A DNA stretch of 64,000 nt. Source: Watersipora subatra. Lineage: Eukaryota; Bryozoa; Gymnolaemata; Cheilostomatida; Watersiporidae. Shown in pieces: positions 24,077 through 34,800 of this stretch (its first letter is position 1; every line of letters begins with the position of its first letter). Location of the stretch: contig NC_088716.1 in the NCBI RefSeq assembly GCF_963576615.1, forward strand, positions 55,871,415 through 55,935,414. The letters are read 5' to 3'. Below the pieces are notes generated by a model that did no database searches, was not told the DNA's origin, and saw nothing but the letters and a program-made list of their open reading frames with translations. The position numbers and the translations under genes were made by a program.

Positions 24077-24285
24077 TGTCATAGATAATGTCATAGATTA
24101 TGTTATAGATTATGTCATAGATTATGTCATAGATTATGTCATAGATTATGTTATAGATTATGATATAGATTATGTCATAGATTATGTCATAGATTATGTC
24201 ATAGATTATGTCATAGATTATGTCATAGATTATGTCATAGATTATGTCATAGATTATGTCATAGATTATGTCATAGACTTTCGTT
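24077..24285. repeat. 12-bp minisatellite
   Basis: About 17 units of TCATAGATTATG with few changes (TTATAG, GATATAG). Confidence 0.95.
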
Positions 24286-24647
24286 GTACATTTTTAACAA
24301 CTTCAATTAATTAAAGTATGCAAATTTTTGAAATTTGGAGAATTTTTTTTAACAGTTCTCAAAAGCACAACTAATGACGCGTAATTCCTTAGATTTGAGA
24401 GGTGACCAAGTTGTATTCACCTGTTGTATTTATGCAAATGAAGGTTAGCTGAGAAGCTCTTGAAATCATTTCCGTTTCAAAGTGCGACTCTTAAAATCAA
24501 ACATCCTGAACTTTACACTATTTATTGATATATTTATACAAATCTATCTATACTAAGTATTTATTGGCAAAGCTTTCAAATAGAAATAAGTTATATGAGC
24601 CCATTGAACAGGCCGGTGAAGAGCAAGTCTAGCTGCGATTTCAGAAA

Positions 24648-27390
24648 ATGGCTGCGCTGTTTCTCTTGGCATTATTCTTTGTGGTAAAAGGTAAGGTTTA
24701 AAAGCTGCAATCAGAGCTGACTGTTCCTTACAGTAGAACTTGCCTGCCTTTCTTCATTATTTCCATTAGATTGAACCAGTTTGCTCTTGTGAATGTCAAA
24801 CCCATTCATGAACTCTGTTCCCATCTCATATTTGGTATGATGTTCGGCCTTCATCACATTCCTTCGCCTCATCTAAATCTTCTAGGCTAAATATGAGAAA
24901 AGCCTGCTTTGACACCCCCTGGTGTTTCGATCTTCATGTCTGCTTAAACCATCTCAAATTGAAAAAAAGACAATCCTTTCTAAACATATTATGGCAGCCC
25001 TTTCCAACACCTTAAACTTAGTAATCGTGACTTCTCAAGAAATACATATGATTGTCTTTGTAGCTTCTTATTCCATACACTGTAGACCAGTCATGTTTCA
25101 ACAACATGCAATAGGTCAACAAAAGAAGTTTATGTCCCACAGATGTCAGAATTATCTGTACTTGCCTTAATTTCAATTTGTTAGATATTGTGCAAACATT
25201 GTGAATTAAAACCTGCATAAACTATGCCCAGAATAGTTATCCTTCCACACAACCTTCCCTGAATAACACCGTTTTGGATTCTGTGACACCCACATACTAC
25301 ACCCACCATCGTATGTTTCAGTTTATGATTTTCTGTTAAGACAACCTTCAGTTTGCTTCTATTAGATTACCAATTTTCAAAGCACATCCATTCAACTCAT
25401 AAAATAATTCATCATTTCTGTCTTTCCATTTTTTTCTTCTTTTTTTTCTTTTGGCATGTAATGAAAAACATCATTTTGTTGATGACTTATGATGCCACTA
25501 AAGCTATACATACAATTATAATATATATAAACAACATTTATTGGTTCTGCTCTGACATATTTTCTTGCTGACATGCTTCTTCATTTCAAAGTAAAAATGG
25601 TGAACATTGTACATGTTGGTTAAAAATTTTTTTCAATGCAAAAACAATTTTTTATTATTTATGCAACGTCGAGCATTCCCCTAGTGCTAATCATATATAC
25701 TGACTTGCTGCTATAAATCAAAGTGGTGTATTCATACAAGGTACATACTTTTATTAGACTAGCTAACCTCCAGGAGCGCTGACTTCAGGAAGTAACCAAT
25801 TTTGTTGGTTGGGTTAACATTCAGAAGCTTTTGTAAAGATAAAAACTTAGCTCGTCATTGTAGCCAGCTAAAAGAACACACGATGTGACTGGTAAACCAG
25901 TAAATTGTCGAAAACTTACTCGCAAATTTTAATTATTTTATTTGTTCATATTTATGGTTTGACTCGTAACGTCATTGAGTCTTTCTATCTGCACAGCTAT
26001 GTAGATTTTATGACATGAAGGTGTTTTTCAAAGGCTGCTGTAATTTACAGGAGCTATGGTCAGCAGCCTGAGTAGTCTCTGGATTGTTGAGGAGTTCAGC
26101 TACAACCACGAGCCACTCATCCTCACTTCTATAGTTGCACATCCAAGAAACCACGACATCTTTATAGCCTCTACCAGGACAGCTACTCTGTTTCTTGCGT
26201 CAAATGGCTCTTGCGTCGTCATACTGGGAGTAGATAACTCCATCAGCAATGACTGTGGTAGAAACAATGCTTCTCATCTTGTCACATTTACTGATATAGT
26301 GCAATTGGAGCTGGTAAACTCATTCCATATCAATTTCATTGAGTACGGTGAACAGGTACTTGTTGTGGACTTTCAAGGCCACACGATTGGGCGAATAGAT
26401 CTGAGCACCTTAAACTATAGTGTCGTCGTATCAGATTTTGGTGGCTCATCTTTATGGCCGAGTCATGTGAACAAGAACTGCAACAATACTGCTCAAATGC
26501 AAGATTACAGAGTTTACGTTGAAAATGAAGCTCGTTCTGTAACGTATACTGCATATTTGAATATTATCACTAGAGAACTCAGTTACTATCCCGTTATTTA
26601 CAATGGTACCTGGACCTATTTTCACAAATCAGACATTGACTGCACAAAAACTGTGTTGATTGGACTAACTTCTACTACACCATTCACCTATCTCAACCAC
26701 TTTGTGTGGGTAGACAACACTCTTCTAGTTCTTAGAAATGATGGTTATTTATATGATAAGGAGCACCTGTTAACCATATATGATCGCAGCGGAACGGAAA
26801 GCAACGCTCAATTATTGCTAATCGACAAAGTAACACTCCCTCGCCTTGTTGGTGTGTTAAAAGGCTCCAACATAATAATTATTCTAGAGAGTGTGCCAGC
26901 TCAATATAATGGTAGCAGCACTATTTCGCCAGACAGTGTCATTCTAAATGATCACTCAGTTACTCATAAACCGACCAATGGGAGTACTTCGCACACCATC
27001 GAAACTGACACTAGCTCTGCAAATGTTTACACACAAATGACATCAATGAGTGTCAACCCAACCGGTACCTCCATCAGTCAAGAAGGAACTGATACTACTA
27101 CTGCTAGAAACTCTGTTACTAGCAGCCCAGGCAGCAGATATAAACAGTTTCAGGTGTTGTCTCAGAAACACCTATGCCAACCAGTAAATGTCACCAAAAG
27201 CTGGTTTCCTGTTAGCACTATCGAATCCTGCTTGTATTCATGCCTGCAGACGCTGTGGCATTGTGAAGGCACAGCATTTGATGGCGAAACAAACCATTGT
27301 CAGTTGCATTCGGTAATTGCAGTTTCCTCGCTCGTGCAACAAGGTGGCATGTGCATTCTCAAGATTCGAAATGAACCGGTGAATTTCTAA
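24648..27390 (+). CDS. secreted protein with Ser/Thr-rich linker and PAN/apple-like C-terminus, 2 exons
   Basis: Exon 1, 24648-24690, encodes MAALFLLALFFVVK, a signal peptide core; donor GTAAGG. Exon 2, 26051-27390, follows a TTTACAG acceptor and restores phase (Gly split); total 460 aa ending in TAA. Residues 20-300 are beta-strand-like with no motif I can name and many N-glycosylation sequons (NGS, NNAS, NYS, NNT, NGT). Residues about 305-380 are rich in Ser/Thr/Asn, like a mucin-type O-glycosylated spacer. The C-terminal module 387-455 has six cysteines (390, 408, 412, 419, 431, 449), with the C-x3-C-x6-C-x11-C spacing typical of PAN/apple-like folds. No membrane anchor follows, so secretion is expected. 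Function is unknown; PAN modules bind proteins or sugars. The N-terminal half might be a propeller, but this is inference. A polyadenylation signal lies 8 nt after the stop. Confidence 0.72.
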
Positions 27391-27397
27391 GGCCTTG

Positions 27398-27403
27398 AAT
27401 AAA
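27398..27403 (+). promoter_or_regulatory. polyadenylation signal AATAAA of the PAN-like gene
   Basis: AATAAA starts 8 nt after the TAA stop at 27390. If used, the 3' UTR is only about 25-35 nt. No other AATAAA is seen close by. Confidence 0.5.
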
Positions 27404-27469
27404 TTTTAGTGTTAATCATATCTCTGCAGTAATCTGTGTTTATAGTTATACTTTTAACTCTGCATAACA

Positions 27470-27780
27470 GTCAACAATCGGCAGTATAACATAAAATAAT
27501 AACAACTCACATATGTGATGTGATAGCATGCCATGTAATAAAAGGACATGAAATGGGTCTGGGCTAGACCTTTTAGCAGGATGACGGAAAACAGATGGAC
27601 AATCTGGATCACAGATTGGGCAACAAAATACGAAAAGATAATTAGAGGAAGGCCAAACCAAAGGAAGCCGAGTGAAAGAGAGGTTATGTTGGAAAGAAAA
27701 TGCTGAGGCCTTCGTCCAACAGTAAAAAACAGATGTGGGCTGAACATGATGATATATGACAAAAAGGAATGTCTGAAATA
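27470..27780 (+). mobile_element. LINE 3'-end fragment, inverted relative to 20.0-20.3 kb
   Basis: Coding remnant RMTENRWTIWITDWATKYEK then IIRGRPNQRKPSERE resembles the basic tail of LINE ORF2. It shares ordered blocks with the fragment at 20010-20340. It starts less than 100 bp after the end of the PAN-like gene. Confidence 0.55.
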
Positions 27781-28844
27781 TATATGCAGACATCATTGTA
27801 CACTGGTTGTGGGCTAGACCATTACTCATCATATAAGCTGTTATATTAATCCAAAAATAGCGTGTTACTGTATTTTATGAATAACCTGGTAGCCCTACTA
27901 GCCCACATCTTTATCCTTGTGACACGGGTAATGGTTCATGTATTTCACCACTGCTACCATGCTGTTCAGTATTGTTACATTTTTCCTGAAACAGTCACCC
28001 TAAGTCTTGCTCAATATAGTGATACCATACCATTCACAGACCAGCCTAAAAACTGACCTTGGTTACAGTAGACGCTCTTACAGCATAAGTTACACATAAT
28101 GTAAATAATTCATGCAGCTTTTGCTTCATACAACGTAAAAAAATTTGTATAACGTGAAGTTGGTGCAAGTTTTGAAATTTGATTTTAATATTGCGCATCG
28201 TGCTGTTGGTCTTAAAAATATCGCTTTCCTCTTGTCACACTTGAAAGAGAAAACGACACACGCGGTTACTACTCTGAGCGAGCTACCGGTCACTAGCGTA
28301 GTTATATGCACCATTTTTCTCTAGTAGGTACTTGCACTTTTCTCTGCCGTGAACCTTCCTTATATAACTGTTTATCATAACATAAGAAAGGTATTCTTGT
28401 ATTCTAATAATATTGTAATACAGTTTACTAACTCATTTGTTCTCATCAACAGAATATAAGCTCGTTTAATCAACCAATCTAGTAAGCCACCATTATGCTA
28501 GGTTTTACATTTCACCAAGATTTATGACACTAGCAATTTGATTTTATGGTTTGTTTTCTGGAGACTTGTAGTTGTATTGTGAAATATGCTTCTCAACTCC
28601 GACAGAACAATAACCTACTACACGCTATGAGAAAATAGCAATACGTAGAATGAAAACTGGTTGGAAAATGAGTGAGATTGATATGAGATGCACCTGGGTT
28701 GTCACAAGCAAGGTATAACAGCACAACCGACAACATTATTAAATATACTTAAATATATTTGATCACAATTGACTGAAACTGAGCAGGCGATAAAGAATAG
28801 AGACAGCTAAGCGGGCTAATGGCAGCGGTGGCGATATATTTGGG

Positions 28845-31800
28845 TTAGCAAGGCTTTATGTGCTCCAGCTGTATCTCGAGAGAAATGCGCTGTTCTACGA
28901 CCTCCTGCAGCTCTGAGTGAAGCTCACTGCTTGACCTCACCAACATTTCATTGCGTTCTCTCTGTTTCCGTATTGAATTCTGAATTTCTTTTTTGTCCCT
29001 AAAATAATAGAGTTTAATCAATAATCAATAGATTGTGTTGACTCAAAGCGTAAAACGGAAAACCATGCCTCATTCGACGGAAACAGTCCCATTTGAAGTG
29101 TTGAAAGAGGATTCCTTGAATTTATACTGATCAAATAAGACTTATATGATTGAGTAAGGTGAGGAAAACGGACTTCCAGAGCTCTGGCTACAAAAACATT
29201 GTGTATAAGATTGAGAAAAGTTATGTTAGCTTTGTAACCAATTTTATTTATTTGATCAAAGGCGGACACGATAAATGCTAGATATTAATTACCACAAATT
29301 CAATAACATAACTTGGGTTACAGACTGACATAACTTTTAGTGTTTACGACACTACAAGTGTCCTTTCTCTTTTTACACAACTGTATTGTGTAATGATACC
29401 TATAGTTATACCTAATATATTGTATTATATAACGCGATTTCATTAATAAAATGTTTGTAAAGTTATACACCCGCTATATAAATCTTTTTGAAAGCTCTCA
29501 TATCGAACTTTGGTGGTCTGGAGAATAGCATGGTACTGTGGGCCCTTAACCTACTAGCATGTATGGCTAAGGATGGACAACTCTGAAAACTAACATTGCA
29601 TACATTTATATGTTAACTTTCAGTATGGAAATACTAAAACTTTGAAACACTATCAATTTGTAATAATATATACTAAAACAGAACTATAAACTACATAACT
29701 CTATCTATATACATCTATATATAAATAATAAAGTTTGTTGTCTGTCGTCATATGTCGTTTACCTGTCAGTCCAGCTATAGTTATTATAATCTTGGAATGA
29801 AAAGCTAGCTTCATGACGGATTTGAACTCACGAATATTGCAACCCCAAGTTTCTAAACACGCATCTAACCACAACGCTACGCAGTCTTACAATTCCATCG
29901 TCCTCACCATATATGGTATAGCCTTTTCCCGACTGCACATGCTAAATGGCGTATTAATTGATACATTGCGCCTACTGGTTACGTTGCCCTGTTATAAAAT
30001 ATCTTTCGCTCTCAATTCATTTGAACTGCACAAAAAACGCTTTTCTCACGATATCATGTTTAAAATTTAGAATGGTAAATGTTGTATTTGTTAAATAAAA
30101 ATACATTTTTTGTCCAAAGACTTTTTATTACCCGGGCAATACCTGGCATTCGCCTAGTCTATATATAAATCTCTAAGTCCGTTGTTTGGTGTGTCCAGCT
30201 ATAGCTATTAAAATCTAGGAATGAAAGACTCGCTTTGTGCTGGAATTGATCTTGGAACCTCCTGTTCGCCAGGCAAAATCTAACCAATTAACCAATCGAG
30301 CTATACCAGAGACATTAAATTCATTAGGCGATATGAGTCATTATGTCGGTAAAAATAAGCATATCACTCTGCGTTACGCAATGTCCCTAAAGCTTGCTCT
30401 TACGGCTCTTATTAGTAAGTTTAGCAGAACAGTTAGCAGCTTCCTTAAAACAGTTATTGACAATGTGCCAGACTAATGGCAAGCAATTACATTGCCTGCC
30501 AGTGTTTTTAAGCTGTTTTTTAATACCGGGCAATCTTGAATGCCGAGCGAGCATTCAGCTCATATGCTATATAGAAGAGAAATGAATTGGAGAAATTCAA
30601 CTGCTCTTGGAAGGCGAAGTAGTAAAGAACTACTAAAACTTTCAAACCAACCTGATGGAATACTCATGAGTGATTGTAGCCCTTGGCTGGGCCACTGTAG
30701 GTAATATGACTGGTTGCATTGTTGTATGCGCTATATCTAGCATGCCCCTGTCATTAGAGACTTCACCGAATGGCTCATTCTTTGGCTCCCCAAACTTGGT
30801 GAAAAAGTCAGCAAAATTATCATTGTCTTTGCTAAAACGATAACAAGGTAGAGCCAAAAAGGAACAGAAATGTTATCAACAAATTATGTTAAAATGCATT
30901 CACATGCTACTTGGGTAACAACATTACCATGAAATACAGAAAGAATATGAGTGAACTAAACACTATCATAATATACAAAGAGAAAACGAGTAAACCAACC
31001 CAGAGGGAAAAGTATCATCTTTGTCTAGAGTTTGGGGAGGAAGAGAGGACTCGCCTGCCCAGAGATCTGCATCTGGGGAGGAGATGGACCACTGGTTACG
31101 AGGAGGCACTGTAGGCGTGGTGCCAGGAAGACCTAAAAAAACCCAAACACTCTTATACTAATAGAGCTACTACAAAACTATTTACATGCTTTCAAGGGTT
31201 GAATTCTATGTAAATGTGCATTCTATGTAAATGTGCAGTCTATGTGAATGTGCATTCTGTGTAATTGTGCAAGGATTGCAAGAAGTCCCAAACTTAGTCA
31301 GGATATTGAAGTGAAACTAACAGACTGATTCAATATAAATGATCCTTTATAACAACAAAAGGAAACAAAGCTTGTTGTCAGGTTTAAAGATTCTTGCATT
31401 TTGCGAAATCATGTCCACGAGAAATGTGATCAACGAGTGATAGATTAAATTAACCATAATATAAGATGGAATAAAGCACTAATAATCTATTTGCCAATGC
31501 ATCGTTTAGTTCTGTGATGCGTGTAGTAAGGCAAACTTTGTATACTATATATTGGTTATGCATTTCCTAAGTGTGTATAATAAAGCCTTAACAAATGATG
31601 TGCGCATGCATCTATGTGTGTGTGTGTGTGCGTGTTTGTATCTATGTGTGTGTCTACACCTATGTGTATGTAGGTATACAAGTGTGTGTGTAGGTATATA
31701 TGTGTGTGTATGTATATCTGCGTGTGTAAGTATCTATGTATGCATATGTATCTAAGCGTATACATACGTATTTAGGCCTGTGCTTATGTAGTTAGGCATG

Positions 31801-34800
31801 TGCATACATATTTATGAATGTGCATACGTGTTCATGTTTGTACAAACACATGTATGTTTGTGCATGTATCTGTGTGTGTACGCGCGTATTCACATAAGTA
31901 TGTATGTATCCATGTGTGTACATATATCTATGTGTGTATGTATATTCATGTGTGTATGTCTTCACACATGTGTGCATTTATCTACCATAAAACCTTCATT
32001 GGAATGCCCTGGTGCTCTAATTTTCAATCCTTCCCTTAGTGTGTGCGTGCGCTTGCATGCATTCACACAAGGGTGAATGGATCTATATGTGTATGTATAT
32101 ATATATGTGTCTACCTTAAAAGTTGACTTGCAACAAAATTCACATTACAGTTATTTGGTGTCAAAAGATTCACCATGTCCTACTTTGTTGTGTTTAGGTG
32201 GAAAATATGTGGAAATGTGATTACAAGCTCTTAAAAGCTCAAAAACGAAAAGCCGCCGTAGATTGGAATCAGTTTATTTCTCTAACGTAGTCATTACATT
32301 TGGTTATTGTTTGGTTACGTGATGTTCTCATGTGAATTGAAAGGCCAATAAAAGGCCCAATATAAAACTTCAAGTAGCACTAGTTTATGACAAACACTTC
32401 GGGTTTTACTGAAGACCTCGTATCAAATAGAGATGCTCGCTACTTTACAGTTTTGTTTCGGCTTGGTCTAATCGTCTAGTCGTAAGCTGATCAAGTGATG
32501 TATACTTCCTGCCAAACAGCGCGAATAATTTCTGCAACTTTTTCCGATTATCACAGGTGACAAACAGGCTTGTCATGTTTATCAGACATTGATATGTTAT
32601 TCTTCGAGCTACAGTTAAAATATTAAACGAATTTTCACATTAGGTTATAAGATATCAGTGTTAAAAGTGACAGCATTACAATGACGATAAACTAGACACG
32701 TAAGAACAATAGACATGGTTTTATTGATGCGTGAAGTATAATTTTTTATTTGTGAAAATATTTCGACGAATGAGGTTGCGTGAAAGTGTAAGCAGAAGCC
32801 ATCTTGTACAACTACATCCCATTTGAGCCATTTTGGAAAGAGATTCTAATCTAAGGCAGTCTCGTGATGGCGGCGATTAACTGTTCGTTTTTTAGTTTTT
32901 GAGAGCTTGTAATCACGTTTCCACATATTTTGCACCTACAACCCAGCAGAGCAAGACATGGTGAATCTTTTGATACCAAATAACTGTAATGTGAATTTTT
33001 TTGCAAGTAAAACCTTTATTTGAACGCCTTAGCACTCTATTTTTCAACCCTTCCTTTAGAGTAGCACTTTATTAGAGATGATGTTCAAATAAAGGGTAGC
33101 ATTGTATTTTTCAAACGCCTCGTCAGGATGCTGAAAAGATAAATTTAACCCTTTCATGGGCAAATCAAATGTCGCCTATATTTTGTACTCTCCTTTGGGC
33201 AATGCGACATTAAACCATTTGGTTGCAAGAAATTTGCTAACTTACCTCCAACTTGTCATAGACCTTTAAATAAATATACACGAGGAAGCTGATGTCTCCA
33301 CCAGTTGATATCTATTGCTTACAATTAACTTACGATGATTATCATATAGCCTGTGTTGCAATTTGTTGGAACTTTAAAGTTTTTTTTATTTCGTTTTAAA
33401 TTTCAAGGCAAGTTTTCATTTTACAACTTCATTCAACAAGGTTGCATGAAAGCTTATTGCACTCATCAATATGTTGCTACAGTTTGCAGCCAAAACTGGT
33501 TATTTATGTGCAATAGAAGATGAGTTACGATCGCCAATCTACCGTAAACTGAGTTCAGATTACCGCAACCATGCTATCAAATAATATGCTATAAATCTGC
33601 AAATTTTATAAGTTTTATAATAATAATTTATCAAATGTTACAAATACATGTACATATTCAAGAACAAGTAACATAAACAAACCATAATTATAATACATGC
33701 AGCAACAAAAATTAACTTTTTAAAACAAATATTAGCATTTTTAGAACAAAGATATTAACATCGTTTGGTCGGCCAGATGCATTCTGATTGTTGCTTCTGT
33801 TTGGAACCTTTTCATGTTCTTCTGACTGTTCAATATTTTCCACAGTGTCTTCTGACCTAACCTATCTTCTGCACAGCTAAGCTACTCGATATTAGCGTCC
33901 AAACAATTTTTTAGCAGAGCAAAACTTTTACTCGATAAAATTTTGAATAGAAACTTTTAGTACAAATAAAGAAGATATGCGTGTAATCAATATAACCTCA
34001 AAATTTTAGCCTCGCAATACGTCGTAGCATATTTTCAATCGTAAATGTGAAAACATCTCCACATACATCAAAGTATTAAGACCGCGTTAAAAAAGGAGCT
34101 AATATTAGCCTGATACCATTACTAATTATTTCTATGGCGTTGCAATCAAAAGTTTTACATCTTTTGCTACCGTAAGCCAATATATCGGCTTTCGTGATAA
34201 TTCAAGTACAGACTGTAAGCCGATATATCGGCTTTTCAATATTGTTTCACCTTTCTTTTAATTACGAAGCCTATACAATAGCTAGATCAATAAAATTTTG
34301 TCTCCAGTGAAACAACCTTGTTACCAATCACGTGCACCTAAAATAAAATTTTTTGGTTCAACAATTCCATTTCTAATTATTTTTCAAAACGGCAAAACCA
34401 GATCGTTATCGTCATGGCAAGAAAAAACCCACGCGCTCGTTCAACGCAAATAAAACGTTGGAGATTGTACGAGAGTGGAATTCACCTTATACTTATCTTG
34501 TGGAGAATTTTGTTTTGAATAGGATGCATTTTACAGTAAAACAGTATCTGCTTTTATTCTCGAGATATTGCTTAAATATTAGCGCTATATCGGTTTTTCG
34601 AAAAACTTGTTTTATTAATTCAGGCAGAATATTCATTCGGTAATATTTTAATGCGCTAGTGAAAGAGTTAACGAAAACACCCAGACTTGGAGTTTGAAGA
34701 AAACAGAGTTCGATACAAATAGAAGCAACGAAGGAATTAATTGTTATTGATGAAATCGAGTGGTTATTAGAAGGTTTGGTGGACACCTTCCTACTGATCA

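Noticed and set aside
29815-29885. tRNA gene on the minus strand
   Set aside because: Only A-box and B-box-like words are present; the acceptor and anticodon stems do not pair convincingly, and it sits inside a repeat copy.
31552-32076. Cys/Val/Tyr-rich frames of 60-90 aa
   Set aside because: Translation of the TGTG/TATG microsatellite.
34140-34240. Two CCGATATATCGG-like palindromes as a regulatory site
   Set aside because: They lie within nested transposon sequence; two copies in repeat DNA are not enough to call a regulatory element.
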